A stretch of DNA of 64,000 nt from an uncultured Lachnospiraceae bacterium (GCA_947631955.1 CANRNJ010000006.1:62001-126000), one strand, 5' to 3'. Positions 1 to 9,246 are shown, counted from the first letter of the stretch. The notes: generated from the letters alone by a model not told the origin. Program-made: numbers and translations.

Positions 1-674
1 TTAAAATGCGACACAACGATATATTCGTTCATCAGCTCCGACAAAAACTGGCCAAACACCTGAACCAGTTCGTCGCCCACGATGATTCCCATGCCGTCAT
101 TGATCTTGCGGAAATCGTCAAAATCGATGAACATGACCGCAACGCTGGCGTTTTCATCCTCCGCCCTGCGGATAAATTCACCCATCAGCCGCACAAAATA
201 ATTGCGGTTATACAGACCGGTCAGCATATCGTAATAAGCCATGTAAGTCAGTTCATCGTTCTGCGACACCAGTTTGGTCACATCTTTGAAGCGCACGATC
301 TTGTCCGCCGGGCGGTCCTCCTCGTCGTAGACGATGTTGACCTCGACCTCAACGCAGACATGCTTTTCTTTCAACCGTATCTCTATGGACTGGCTCTTCA
401 AGTGCTGTTTTTCGATAAACAACACTTCTCTGAGCGGGATCACGTACTGTTCTTCCACACAGTCATACAGTCTGTTCAGATCCTGAATGTTCCGGACCGT
501 AAAATCAAAAAAATAACTCCAGTTTGCAACGGTCCGGAAACTTCCCTCCGCAAAGTTATAATACAGAAACGCGCTGTTGGACGTTTCGCAGATCAGACGC
601 AGCATTTTCTCTTCTTTGCTCAGCTTCTCGTTCGTCGCGTTCAACAGATCGATCTGATACCTTAATTCATCCAT
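1..674 (-). CDS. Diguanylate cyclase (PAS-GGDEF), C-terminus cut by window edge
   Basis: About 224 codons are visible from the ATG at 674 to the window edge. Residues 25-140 look like a PAS-type sensor fold (ICETSNSAFLYYN ... KIVRFKDVTKL). A GGDEF domain begins at about 148 with the typical DMLTGLYNRNYF and continues through VMFIDFDDFRKIND and VGDELVQVFGQ. The GG(D/E)EF signature itself lies beyond the window, so catalytic competence cannot be judged. No membrane segment is visible, so it is probably cytoplasmic. The family makes c-di-GMP from two GTP. A REC/HD-GYP protein at 44.6-45.7 kb could be an opposing phosphodiesterase. Confidence 0.88.
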   Translation of the reverse strand, partial: MDELRYQIDLLNATNEKLSKEEKMLRLICETSNSAFLYYNFAEGSFRTVANWSYFFDFTVRNIQDLNRLYDCVEEQYVIPLREVLFIEKQHLKSQSIEIRLKEKHVCVEVEVNIVYDEEDRPADKIVRFKDVTKLVSQNDELTYMAYYDMLTGLYNRNYFVRLMGEFIRRAEDENASVAVMFIDFDDFRKINDGMGIIVGDELVQVFGQFLSELMNEYIVVSHF

Positions 675-761
675 TATGCCATACCCTCAGGCTCCCCATA
701 TCCATTGTGCCTTTAACCTTCTCTAATTTTCCGTTCAACCGGAAGGCCTTCCCCCATCGGC

Positions 762-1847
762 CTATTTCCGGTTTATGTATCCCTGCGCTTTGAGCGTTTC
801 GGCGCACAGGATCGCGCCTCCTGCGGCTCCGCGCACGGTATTGTGGGAAAGACCGATGAACTTCCAATCATACACGCTGTCCTCCCGGATACGTCCGACA
901 CTGATCCCCATACCGTTTTCATAGTCCACATCCAGTCTGACCTGCGGACGGTCGTCCTCCTCCATCACCTGAATAAACTGTTTCGGCGCGCTGGGCAGTC
1001 CGAGTTCCTGAGGAAGCCCCTTGAAATCCACCAGTTTCTCGATCAGCTGCTCTTTCGTGGGCTTCTTTCTGAACTTCACGAAAACGGCGGCCGTATGCCC
1101 ATTCAGCACAGGCACGCGCACGCACTGGCATGTGATCACCGGACTTGCCGCCGGAACGATCTCGCCGTTTTCCACATGGCCCCAGATCCTGAGCGGCTCT
1201 TTTTCGCTCTTCTCTTCCTCGCCGCCGATGTACGGGATCACGTTTTCTATCATTTCCGGCCAGTCCTTAAAGGTCTTTCCGGCGCCGGAGATCGCCTGAT
1301 AAGTCGTGGCGACCACCTCATACGGCTCAAACTCCATCCACGCAGTCAGGACCGGCGCGTAGCTCTGGATAGAACAGTTCGGCTTTACCGCGATGAACCC
1401 GTTTTTGGTGCCGAGGCGCTTTCTCTGCGACTCAATGACCGCAAAATGATCCGCGTTGATCTCCGGAATGACCATCGGCACATCCGGCGTCCAGCGATGT
1501 GCGCTGTTGTTGGAAACAACAGGCGTTTCGGTCTTGGCATATTCTTCCTCGATCTTTCTGATCTCTTCTTTGGTCATATCGACCGCCGAAAAGACGAAAT
1601 CCACTTCGGCCGCTGCTTCTGCCACATCATTGACATTCTTTACCACGATATTTTTGACCGCCTCAGGCATCGGAGTCGTCATTTTCCATCTCTCTCCTGC
1701 CGCTTCCGCATAAGTCCTGCCTGCGGAACGCGGGCTCGCCGCGATCGTTGTCACCTCAAACCACGGATGGTTTTCAAGCAGCGCGATAAATCTCTGCCCT
1801 ACCATTCCGGTTCCACCTAAAATACCAACCCTTAATTTGTCACTCAT
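762..1847 (-). CDS. asd: Aspartate-semialdehyde dehydrogenase
   Basis: 361 aa, full length. It reduces aspartyl phosphate to aspartate semialdehyde with NADPH, the shared branch point to lysine/diaminopimelate, threonine and methionine. The N-terminal Rossmann motif is GGTGMVGQRF (residues 10-19). The catalytic cysteine sits in KPNCSIQSY, and ISGAGKTFKDW and the substrate-binding HTAAVFVKF follow. The cysteine context is that of the archaeal/fungal-like class of the enzyme rather than the E. coli class. A good ribosome site (AAAGGAG) precedes the ATG. It lies 81 bp downstream of argH on the same strand and may share its transcript. Confidence 0.95.
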   Translation of the reverse strand: MSDKLRVGILGGTGMVGQRFIALLENHPWFEVTTIAASPRSAGRTYAEAAGERWKMTTPMPEAVKNIVVKNVNDVAEAAAEVDFVFSAVDMTKEEIRKIEEEYAKTETPVVSNNSAHRWTPDVPMVIPEINADHFAVIESQRKRLGTKNGFIAVKPNCSIQSYAPVLTAWMEFEPYEVVATTYQAISGAGKTFKDWPEMIENVIPYIGGEEEKSEKEPLRIWGHVENGEIVPAASPVITCQCVRVPVLNGHTAAVFVKFRKKPTKEQLIEKLVDFKGLPQELGLPSAPKQFIQVMEEDDRPQVRLDVDYENGMGISVGRIREDSVYDWKFIGLSHNTVRGAAGGAILCAETLKAQGYINRK

Positions 1848-1928
1848 GATCCTGTACTCCTTTCAAGCGCATCCCTTTTCTTTATTTTGCGGCATGTACC
1901 GTGTCACGTCACGCATCATCCCGGATTC

Positions 1929-3338
1929 TCAATACAGTTTTATATGTTCTTCGTCCTGCCAGTCCTTTGCAAGATATTCTTTTTGGGCCGCAATGACCTC
2001 TTTCATGGCCTCCGGTCCGGGAGCCCCCGTCGTCAGCCTTTTCTGTACGCAGGTCTTCAGACTCACGGCGTCGTAGACATCCTCTTCAAAGACCGGACTG
2101 ATCGCCTTCAGTTCCTCTATGGAGAGATCTTCGATACCGCACCGCTTATCGATACAGTACAGTACCAGTCTGCCGATGATCCCGTGCGCATCTCTGAACG
2201 GGACCCCGCGCCCGACCAGATAATCCGCGGCGTCCGTGGCGTTGGTAAAGCCTGTCATCGCGCTCTTCTCCATGACCTCTTTATGAAACTGCGCCGTCCG
2301 GATCATTCCGTCAAACAAAGCCAGACAGTCTTTCACCGTGTCGATCGCGTCAAAAGTCAGCTCCTTGTCCTCCTGAATATCCTTATCATAGGCAAGCGGA
2401 AGTCCTTTCATAACGGTCAGCATCGACATCAGCGCACCGTACACCCTTCCCGTCTTTCCGCGGATCAGCTCGGCGATATCGGGATTTTTCTTCTGCGGCA
2501 TAATGCTGCTTCCCGTCGAATAGGCGTCGTCGATCTCCACGAACCGGTACTCGTCCGAATTCCAGATGATGATCTCCTCGCAGAAACGGCTCAGATGCAT
2601 CATGACAAGGGACAGTGCCGACAAAAATTCGATCACATAATCCCTGTCGGATACGGAATCCATGCTGTTCAGCGTAGGGCCTTCAAACCCCAGCAGCGAC
2701 GCCGTATAATTCCTGTCCAGAGGATACGTCGTTCCGGCCAGAGCTCCCGCGCCGAGCGGGCAGTAATTCAAGCGGTAATAGATATCTTTCAGACGCGACC
2801 GGTCGCGCTTCAACATCTCAAAATAAGCCCCGATATGATGGGCGAGCGTCACCGGCTGCGCCTTCTGCATATGCGTAAATCCCGGCATATAGGTATCCGT
2901 GTTCTTTTCCATGATCTCAATGAGCGTGCCAAGCAGCTTCTTGACCAGCTCGTCCACATGGAGCAGTTCCGCCCGGATATACATCCTCATATCGAGCGCC
3001 ACCTGATCGTTGCGGCTCCTGCCCGTGTGCAGCTTCTTCCCCACATCGCCGATCCGCTCGATCAGATTCGCTTCCACAAAACTGTGAATGTCCTCGTACT
3101 CTTCCGTGATCTGCAGCCTGCCTTCCTCCACATCCTGCCGGATCCCGGTAAGCCCTTTCATAATGGCATCTTTCTCGTCTTTCGTCAAAATGCCCTGTTT
3201 CGCAAGCATGACAACATGCGCTATGCTGCCCTCAATATCCTGTACAAAAAATCTGCGGTCAAAAGAGATCGATGCATTGAAACGATCTACGAGCGCATCT
3301 GTTTCTTTTGTAAAACGGCCGCCCCATAACTGTGCCAT
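1929..3338 (-). CDS. argH: Argininosuccinate lyase
   Basis: 469 aa, normal family length. It cleaves argininosuccinate to arginine and fumarate, the last step of arginine synthesis. It begins MAQLWGGRFTKETD, typical for ArgH, contains THMQKAQPVTLAHH, and carries the fumarase/aspartase-superfamily signature GSSIMPQKKNPD. A GGAGG ribosome site lies about 8 bp before the ATG. argG is not in the window. It is divergent from the ABC transporter genes across a 127-bp AT-rich gap that must hold both promoters. Confidence 0.97.
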   Translation of the reverse strand: MAQLWGGRFTKETDALVDRFNASISFDRRFFVQDIEGSIAHVVMLAKQGILTKDEKDAIMKGLTGIRQDVEEGRLQITEEYEDIHSFVEANLIERIGDVGKKLHTGRSRNDQVALDMRMYIRAELLHVDELVKKLLGTLIEIMEKNTDTYMPGFTHMQKAQPVTLAHHIGAYFEMLKRDRSRLKDIYYRLNYCPLGAGALAGTTYPLDRNYTASLLGFEGPTLNSMDSVSDRDYVIEFLSALSLVMMHLSRFCEEIIIWNSDEYRFVEIDDAYSTGSSIMPQKKNPDIAELIRGKTGRVYGALMSMLTVMKGLPLAYDKDIQEDKELTFDAIDTVKDCLALFDGMIRTAQFHKEVMEKSAMTGFTNATDAADYLVGRGVPFRDAHGIIGRLVLYCIDKRCGIEDLSIEELKAISPVFEEDVYDAVSLKTCVQKRLTTGAPGPEAMKEVIAAQKEYLAKDWQDEEHIKLY

Positions 3339-3465
3339 GCGCTAGTCCTCCACTCTAATTAAATCTGAATTTGATGATATCACAAAATACTTTTATTTTC
3401 AATCAAAACACATATTTTCTTCTAATTCATACAATATCTTATAACTACTAAGGAGTTGTTATTCT

Positions 3466-4263
3466 ATGAGTGCGTTACTGTCACTACGGGATGTATCCTA
3501 TGCATATCACAATCTCAAAGGCGAGACCCCCGCATTATCCCATATATCTTTCGATGTGCCGCAAGGCGAATTTCTGGCCATCGTAGGGCCCAGCGGCTGC
3601 GGTAAATCCACACTCCTGTCGATCATAGCCGGGCTGCTCATTCCGGAAACGGGAGATCTGTTCTACAAGGATCAGCCCATTGCCAGAGGAAATGCCGGAA
3701 ATATCATGAAGATCGGATATATGCTTCAGCGCGACCATCTGTTTGAATGGCGCACCATCTACCAGAACGTCATACTGGGGCTGGAGCTGAACCGCGCGCT
3801 GACACAGGAGAACCGCGATCATGTCACACAGCTGCTCAAAGATTATGACCTTTATGCGTTTCGGGACAAGAAGCCCTCCGAACTTTCCGGCGGGATGCGG
3901 CAGCGTGCAGCCCTGATCCGCACCATGGCCATCCACCCGGATCTCCTGCTTCTGGACGAACCGTTCAGCGCGCTTGACTCCCAGACAAGGCTGAACGTTT
4001 CCGCAGACATCGCCCACCTGATCCGTTCCACGGGCAAAACGGCCGTTCTGATCACCCACGATCTGTCCGAGGCGATCACTCTGGCTGACCGGGTCCTCGT
4101 TCTGTCCAGACGTCCGGCAAGCGTGATCTGCGAGATGCCGGTCCGGCTCAATGCAGACAGACAGGATCCGATGGCAGTCCGTAACACCGCAGAGTACCGG
4201 CTCTGTTTCAATCATTTGTGGGAGGTGCTGACAAATGAACAGACGGCTGTCCAGCCAGCCTGA
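3466..4263 (+). CDS. ABC transporter ATP-binding protein (nitrate/sulfonate/thiamine-precursor type)
   Basis: 265 aa ATPase with Walker A GPSGCGKST (about residues 42-50), signature LSGGMRQR and Walker B LLLLDEPFSALD, followed by a switch histidine (ITHDLSEAI). The sequence resembles SsuB/TauB/ThiZ-like importer ATPases. Its 3' end overlaps the start of the permease gene by 29 bp, so the two are translationally coupled. No substrate-binding protein gene lies alongside, and no TPP-riboswitch sequence is seen in the short leader, so the substrate stays open (sulfonates, pyrimidine precursors and others are possible). The ribosome site is AAGGAG. Confidence 0.9.
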   Translation: MSALLSLRDVSYAYHNLKGETPALSHISFDVPQGEFLAIVGPSGCGKSTLLSIIAGLLIPETGDLFYKDQPIARGNAGNIMKIGYMLQRDHLFEWRTIYQNVILGLELNRALTQENRDHVTQLLKDYDLYAFRDKKPSELSGGMRQRAALIRTMAIHPDLLLLDEPFSALDSQTRLNVSADIAHLIRSTGKTAVLITHDLSEAITLADRVLVLSRRPASVICEMPVRLNADRQDPMAVRNTAEYRLCFNHLWEVLTNEQTAVQPA

Positions 4264-5056
4264 CGGCATATCCGCCGAGCAGCAGCTGTTTCTGAGCGCG
4301 CACAGGCGCCATCATCATATCATCACCCTGTGCCGTCTTCTTTTGATCGTTATCTTTCTGAGCCTGTGGGAGACCGCAGCAAGACGACAGTGGATCGACC
4401 CTTTCTTTTTCAGCAGTCCGACCGGCATTGCCGCCTATCTATACCAGATGCTGTCAGACCATTCTTTCTTTATGCACACAGGCATCACGCTGCTTGAAAC
4501 GATCGCCAGTTTTCTTCTGGTCACGCTGTTAAGTCTGCTGTGCGCAACGCTTCTATGGTATATCCGCGGCCTTGCCGAAATTCTGGAGCCCTATCTTGTC
4601 ATCCTGAATTCCCTGCCGAAATCGGCGCTTGCGCCGCTTCTGATCGTCTGGCTTGGCACCGGGACCGGCACCATCATCGTCGCCGGGATATCCGTTGCGG
4701 TCTTCGGCTCCATCATTAACCTGTACACCGGTTTCACACAGGCGGATCCGGAGATGCTCAAACTGATCTATACGCTGGGCGGCAGCCGCTTTGACGCGCT
4801 TCGCAAGGTCATTCTGCCCGGCTCCGTGCCGCTTATCTTAAGCAGCATGAAAGTCAATATCGGCCTGTCGCTCGTAGGCGTTATCATCGGCGAATTTCTC
4901 GCCGCGAGAAGAGGGCTCGGTTATCTGATCATATACGGATCGCAGGTATTTCAGTTAAGCATGGTGATCACGTCGATCATCATCCTGTGCGCCATCGCCA
5001 TGGCGTTTTACAAGCTGATACAAAATCTGGAGCATTATTACCGGAAGAAATACTGA
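4235..5056 (+). CDS. ABC transporter permease, BPD_transp_1 family
   Basis: 273 aa inner-membrane permease with about six hydrophobic segments. It carries the cytoplasmic EAA-loop motif that docks the ATPase (GGSRFDALRKVILPGSVP, about residues 186-203). The family is the SsuC/TauC/ThiX-like group. It starts inside the ATPase gene, and the pair is followed by a hairpin at about 5090-5138. The solute-binding component must be encoded elsewhere. Confidence 0.9.
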   Translation: MNRRLSSQPDGISAEQQLFLSAHRRHHHIITLCRLLLIVIFLSLWETAARRQWIDPFFFSSPTGIAAYLYQMLSDHSFFMHTGITLLETIASFLLVTLLSLLCATLLWYIRGLAEILEPYLVILNSLPKSALAPLLIVWLGTGTGTIIVAGISVAVFGSIINLYTGFTQADPEMLKLIYTLGGSRFDALRKVILPGSVPLILSSMKVNIGLSLVGVIIGEFLAARRGLGYLIIYGSQVFQLSMVITSIIILCAIAMAFYKLIQNLEHYYRKKY

Positions 5057-5089
5057 TAACGGGCGGTATCTGCATCTTTTGGCCGCACA

Positions 5090-5138
5090 AAGGCACATGG
5101 CCGCGTTTTCCAAACTGCCCCATGTGCCTTAACGTTTT
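5090..5138 (+). terminator. Hairpin terminator after ABC transporter operon
   Basis: An 11-bp perfect stem (AAGGCACATGG at 5090-5100 with CCATGTGCCTT at 5120-5130) is followed by AACGTTTTCC. It separates the + strand transporter genes from the convergent nrdG gene and may serve both strands, although the T tract is short. Confidence 0.65.
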
Positions 5139-5186
5139 CCTGTCCGGCATCCCGCGATGCGGGATCCGCTTTCCTTTGTTCTGCCG

Positions 5187-5720
5187 TTACGCTTTATCTT
5201 CCCGCCACAGCACGGTCACGCCGCTTTCAAGGGACCGCGGCACATCGATGATCCGCTGATTGGAGGAGCCGCGAAACTGCAGGCTGATATCCTTTTTATC
5301 CAGAATAAACTCTCCGTCCACCAACACGTCGATGCAGTCGAGAAAATCCCTCATGCCGTCGTACTGTGTGAGAAATCTTCCGACCACGTCTTTCTCAAAC
5401 GTATAGCCGGTATAGCACCAGATGCTTTTCACCGGATACTTTTCTTTTACCGCGCGCACAAGGGGCAGAAGCCCCTGAATGTTTGCATATTCGAGCGGCT
5501 CTCCGCCAAGCAGCGTGAGCCCTGCGATGTAATCGGGCCAAAGCGCGTCCAGTATCTGCTGCTGCGCGTTCTCGTCATAAGGATCCCCGTAATCAAAATC
5601 CCACGTCATTTCATTAAAACAGCCCTCACAGTGATGCGTGCAGCCGCTCACGAAGAGCGACACGCGCACACCGGGGCCGTTTGCGATATCATATTTTTTG
5701 ATCTCAGCATAATGCATCAT
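5187..5720 (-). CDS. nrdG: Anaerobic ribonucleotide reductase activating protein (radical SAM)
   Basis: 177 aa. It uses a 4Fe-4S cluster and S-adenosylmethionine to install the glycyl radical on NrdD. The cluster motif CxxxCxxC is visible as SGCTHHCEGCFNEM (residues about 30-43), followed by the glycine-rich LLGGEPL that contacts SAM. The start lies 15 bp after the nrdD stop, so the two form an operon. This pair supplies deoxyribonucleotides without oxygen and fits an anaerobic host. Confidence 0.96.
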   Translation of the reverse strand: MMHYAEIKKYDIANGPGVRVSLFVSGCTHHCEGCFNEMTWDFDYGDPYDENAQQQILDALWPDYIAGLTLLGGEPLEYANIQGLLPLVRAVKEKYPVKSIWCYTGYTFEKDVVGRFLTQYDGMRDFLDCIDVLVDGEFILDKKDISLQFRGSSNQRIIDVPRSLESGVTVLWREDKA

Positions 5721-5735
5721 ATATCCAAATCCGCT

Positions 5736-7898
5736 CTACAGGTGCAGCACTCTCTCTTTGATCTCCTGAGTGCGCCCCTGATTCCAGAACTGCGTGCCGA
5801 TATAACCGCAGGTACGTCTTGCCACGTTCATCTTGTTTTGATCCGTATTCCCGCAGTTCGGACATTTCCAGATCAGCTTGCCGTCGGGATTGGTAACGAT
5901 CTGTATCTCGCCGTGATAATCGCATGCCTGACAATAATCGCTCTTGGTGTTCAGTTCGGCATACATGATATTGTCGTAGATATACTGCATTACCGACAGC
6001 ACCGCATCCAGATTGTTCTCCATGTTGGGCACTTCCACATAACTGATCGCGCCGCCGGGCGACAGTTCCTGAAACTGCGCTTCAAATTTCAGTTTGTCGA
6101 ACGCATTGATCTCTTCCGTCACATGGACATGATAGCTGTTGGTGATATAATTTTTGTCCGTCACGCCTTCGATCACGCCGAAACGTTTCTGAAGACATTT
6201 TGCAAATTTATAGGTGGTGGACTCAAGAGGCGTGCCGTACAGGCTGAAGTCGATATTGGTCTCCTCTCTCCACTCTTTGCAGGCGTTGTTCAGATACTGC
6301 ATGACTTTGAGGGCAAAAGGAGTCGCCTCCGGATCCGTATGGCTCTTGCCCGTCATGTACCGTGTGCACTCGCACAGTCCGGCATATCCCAGAGAAATGG
6401 TGGAATATCCGCCATAGAGCAGCTTGTCGATCTTCTCGCCCTTTTTCAGCCGGGCCAGCGCGCCGTTCTGCCACAGGATCGGCGCCACGTCGGACGGGGT
6501 CCCCTTCAACCTGTTGTGGCGGCACATAAGCGCGCGCCTGCAAAGATCCAGACGCTCATCCATGATCTGCCAGAACCGGTCCATGTCCCGGCCTGACGAG
6601 CAGGCCACATCGACCAGATTCAGCGTGACCACTCCCTGATTAAACCGGCCGTAAAACTGAGGTTTGTCGTTTTCATCGTGATATACGGTAAGGAAAGAAC
6701 GGCATCCCATACACGGATAGCAGTTGCCGTCTTTCAGTTTCTTCATGATCTTTTCGGAGATATAATCCGGCACCATGCGCTTGGCGGTACACTTGGCCGC
6801 CAGTCTTGTCAGATACCAATATTTGCTTCCCTCCCGGATATTATCCTCCTCCAGAACGTAGATCAGTTTCGGGAAAGCGGGGGTGATATAGACTCCTTTT
6901 TCGTTCTTGACTCCCTTGATTCGCTGATTGAGCATCTCCTCGATGATCATCGCAAGATCGTCGCGCAGCTGTCCTTCCGGCACTTCGTCGATATACATAA
7001 AGACCGTGATGAACGGCGCCTGTCCGTTTGTTGTCATAAGCGTGATGACCTGATACTGGATGATCTGGACGCCGCGCTTGATCTCATCCCGGACACGTCT
7101 TTCGGCAATCTTATTGACCTGTTCATCGCTCGCCTCGATCCCGTTCTCCTCCAGTTCGGTCCGGATCTCCCTGCGGAATTTCTCCCGGCTCACCTGGACA
7201 AAAGGGGCCAGGTGCGACAGCGATATGCTCTGCCCGCCGTACTGGCAGCTTGCGATCTGCGCGATGCTCTGGGTAGCCACATTACATGCCGTGGAAAAAC
7301 TCTTGGGGGTGTCGATCATGGTCTCGCTGACCACCGTGCCGTTCTGCAGCATATCCTCCAGATTGACGAGGCAGCAGTTATGCATGTGCTGCGCAAAATA
7401 ATCCGCGTCATGAAAATGGATGATCCCCTGCTCGTGCGCTTCCACTACATCCGGCGGCAGCAGGAAACGTTTTGTGATATCCTTGCTGACTTCCCCGGCC
7501 ATATAATCTCTCTGCACGCTGTTGACCGTGGGGTTCTTATTGGAATTTTCCTGCTTTACTTCCTCGTTGTTACACTCAAGCAGCGTCAATATCTGTTCGT
7601 CCGTGGAGTTGGATTTCCTGATAAGCGCCCGCTTATAGCGATAGGTGATGTAGTTCCGCGCCATCGTATAGGCCCGATACTTCATCAGCTGATTCTCCAC
7701 CATATCCTGTATCTCTTCCACACTGGGAGAACGCTTCATCTCCTCACAGTTCTTTGCCACGACTCCGGCGATCTCGTCGATCTCTTCACTCGAAAGTTTT
7801 TCCTCTTCCTTGACGCTGTTATTCGCCTTACAGATCGCCGCCGTGATCTTCCCCAGATCAAAATTGACCTCTGCACCGCTTCTCTTAATGATCTTCAT
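5736..7898 (-). CDS. nrdD: Anaerobic ribonucleoside-triphosphate reductase
   Basis: 720 aa class III reductase that makes dNTPs from NTPs. Residues 1-90 form an ATP-cone, the allosteric site that senses dATP/ATP. The C-terminus carries two CxxC pairs of a zinc site (CQACDYHG, CPNCGN) and the glycyl-radical motif RRTCGYIG, followed by TQFWNQGRTQEIKERV. The active-site cysteine region lies in the YPCMGCRSF segment. It is preceded by a clear promoter with two NrdR-box-like palindromes (see 7929-7998) and followed by nrdG. Confidence 0.97.
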   Translation of the reverse strand: MKIIKRSGAEVNFDLGKITAAICKANNSVKEEEKLSSEEIDEIAGVVAKNCEEMKRSPSVEEIQDMVENQLMKYRAYTMARNYITYRYKRALIRKSNSTDEQILTLLECNNEEVKQENSNKNPTVNSVQRDYMAGEVSKDITKRFLLPPDVVEAHEQGIIHFHDADYFAQHMHNCCLVNLEDMLQNGTVVSETMIDTPKSFSTACNVATQSIAQIASCQYGGQSISLSHLAPFVQVSREKFRREIRTELEENGIEASDEQVNKIAERRVRDEIKRGVQIIQYQVITLMTTNGQAPFITVFMYIDEVPEGQLRDDLAMIIEEMLNQRIKGVKNEKGVYITPAFPKLIYVLEEDNIREGSKYWYLTRLAAKCTAKRMVPDYISEKIMKKLKDGNCYPCMGCRSFLTVYHDENDKPQFYGRFNQGVVTLNLVDVACSSGRDMDRFWQIMDERLDLCRRALMCRHNRLKGTPSDVAPILWQNGALARLKKGEKIDKLLYGGYSTISLGYAGLCECTRYMTGKSHTDPEATPFALKVMQYLNNACKEWREETNIDFSLYGTPLESTTYKFAKCLQKRFGVIEGVTDKNYITNSYHVHVTEEINAFDKLKFEAQFQELSPGGAISYVEVPNMENNLDAVLSVMQYIYDNIMYAELNTKSDYCQACDYHGEIQIVTNPDGKLIWKCPNCGNTDQNKMNVARRTCGYIGTQFWNQGRTQEIKERVLHL

Positions 7899-7928
7899 CC
7901 TGCATTACCTGCCATTCCCTTATCCAAA

Positions 7929-7998
7929 ACACTATATCCTGTTAGTCGCCCCCTGATGTGTATACTATATATTGTATCACTGTTTTTTTGACTGTCAA
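7929..7998 (-). promoter_or_regulatory. nrdDG promoter with tandem NrdR boxes
   Basis: On the minus strand, TTGACA (7993-7998) and TACAAT (7971-7976) are separated by 16 bp. Two near-palindromes match the published NrdR box ACACWATATNTWGTGT. The first, ACACTATATCCTGTTA at 7929-7944, matches at most positions. The second, ATACTATATATTGTAT at 7962-7977, overlaps the -10 element. They lie 33 bp apart, about three helical turns, the arrangement known for cooperative NrdR binding. Repression by NrdR when dATP is high is therefore the likely control. nrdR itself is not in the window. Confidence 0.8.
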
Positions 7999-8026
7999 GA
8001 AGTCCAACTGTTTTTTCTTTTTTTGC

Positions 8027-8092
8027 GCAGGATATTTTTTTCTTTTTGCGGAATATTTTTTATGCAGGATATTTTGTGCAGGATATTTTTCC
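8027..8092. repeat. Imperfect repeats of GCAGGATATTTT upstream of nrdD promoter
   Basis: Four imperfect copies of a 12-13-bp unit (GCAGGATATTTT, one as GCGGAATATTTT) are separated by T-rich stretches. They lie 30-100 bp upstream of the nrdD -35 box and just outside the tRNA-Thr gene. They may be a regulator binding array or simply a slippage-prone AT-rich stretch. No open reading frame of note crosses them. Confidence 0.6.
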
Positions 8093-8166
8093 GTTATTCC
8101 CGCCGGCGCCTGCCGCAGGGCAGCAAAAAACGACACCCGCATACAGCGGATGCCGTTTAGAGCGGA

Positions 8167-8239
8167 AGCTGGAAAAGGGACTCGAACCCTCGACCTACTG
8201 ATTACGAATCAGTTGCGCTACCAACTGCGCTATTCCAGC
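8167..8239 (-). tRNA. tRNA-Thr (anticodon CGT)
   Basis: The minus strand reads as a complete cloverleaf. The acceptor stem pairs GCTGGAA with TTCCAGC, the D arm is GCGCAGTTGGTAGCGC, the anticodon stem is ACTGA/TCAGT with loop TTCGTAA (anticodon CGT, codon ACG), and the T arm contains GGGTTCGAGTCCC. The discriminator base is T. CCA is not encoded. It stands alone between the nrdD promoter and mscS. Confidence 0.95.
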
Positions 8240-8292
8240 ATGTCCTTGCAACACAAGGACTATTATACTGATTTATAAATGATTTTGCAAGT

Positions 8293-8337
8293 GCTAAATT
8301 GTCATATGCCCAAATTTAATTGTCATATAACCAAATT
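8293..8337. repeat. 22-bp tandem duplication
   Basis: Two adjacent copies of an AAATTGTCATAT(G/A)(C/A)CCAAATTT-like unit, differing at few positions, lie between the tRNA-Thr gene and the 3' end of the mscS gene. They contain no gene and no clear hairpin. Confidence 0.6.
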
Positions 8338-8349
8338 TATACGGATCCG

Positions 8350-9246
8350 TCAGTTTTTCTTTGAAACATCCTGCACATTTCCGTCTATATGCACATCCAT
8401 CTGCGGATAGGGAATAGCGATCCCCGCATTGTCCAACGCATACTTGATCTGTTCCGTGATCCGCCAGCGGCTCTCCCAGTAATCCGCATTGGCTGCCCAG
8501 CAGCGCACGCACAGCTGCACGCCGCTGTCCGCAAGCGACTGGACCAAAACTCTCCTCTCGCGGTCTTTCCTGACCATGGGCTCGTCCTCCAGCACGCGCA
8601 GGAGCGCCTCCCTTGCCGCCTGTATATCGGCGTCGTACGAGATCGACACAAGGATATCCACCTTGCGCTCCTCCAGAGCGCTCATATTGATGATGCAGGA
8701 ATTGGCCAGCGTTCCGTTCGGGATAATGACCACATGATTGTCCGGCGTTGCCATTTTGGTATAAAACAGCTGTATCTCCGTAACGGTGCCCTCGTGCCCG
8801 TCGTTGTCGGCCTTGATGTAATCGCCTACGCGGAACGGCTTTAAAAGCAGGATCAGAACGCCGCCCGCAAAATTGGACAGGCTGCCCTGAACGGCAAGGC
8901 CGATCGCCACGCCCGCGGAACCCAGAAGGGCCGCGGCGCCGGTTGCATCCAATCCGAACTCCGTCGCGATCATGAAGAGAAGGACGATGTACATCAGGAC
9001 TTTGATAAGGGAATCCAGAAACTGGACGACGCCTACGTCGGCATTTCCTTTTTTGAGCGAACGGCGGACGATCCTGCGGACCATCCGTATCACTTGGACG
9101 CCGATCACAAAGACAATAAAGGCCATTGCCACTTTAACGCCGAACCGCAGCGCATTTTCCGGGAATTTTTGAATATAGGCTTCGATCGCTCCCACTTGGA
9201 TCTCCTCCGAAGCGATCTCCCCTATTTCTTTTATCTGTCCTTCCAT
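8350..9246 (-). CDS. mscS: Small-conductance mechanosensitive channel (MscS family)
   Basis: 298 aa. It has a periplasm-facing N-terminus and three membrane segments. The pore-lining TM3 is Gly/Ala-rich (AALLGSAGVAIGLAVQGSLSNFAGGVLILL, about residues 118-148), followed by the family signature PFRVGDYI and a soluble beta/alpha vestibule. These homoheptameric channels open on membrane tension and release solutes on osmotic downshock. Length and architecture match the basic MscS (YggB) type rather than the large MscK type. Confidence 0.93.
   Translation of the reverse strand: MEGQIKEIGEIASEEIQVGAIEAYIQKFPENALRFGVKVAMAFIVFVIGVQVIRMVRRIVRRSLKKGNADVGVVQFLDSLIKVLMYIVLLFMIATEFGLDATGAAALLGSAGVAIGLAVQGSLSNFAGGVLILLLKPFRVGDYIKADNDGHEGTVTEIQLFYTKMATPDNHVVIIPNGTLANSCIINMSALEERKVDILVSISYDADIQAAREALLRVLEDEPMVRKDRERRVLVQSLADSGVQLCVRCWAANADYWESRWRITEQIKYALDNAGIAIPYPQMDVHIDGNVQDVSKKN

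Noticed and set aside
1887..3329. Long + strand open frame opposite argH
   Set aside because: It is antisense to a clear 469-aa ArgH, is rich in His/Arg as expected for a mirror frame, and has no ribosome site.
3339..3465. TPP or other riboswitch before the ABC transporter
   Set aside because: The gap is short and AT-rich, with no conserved riboswitch core.
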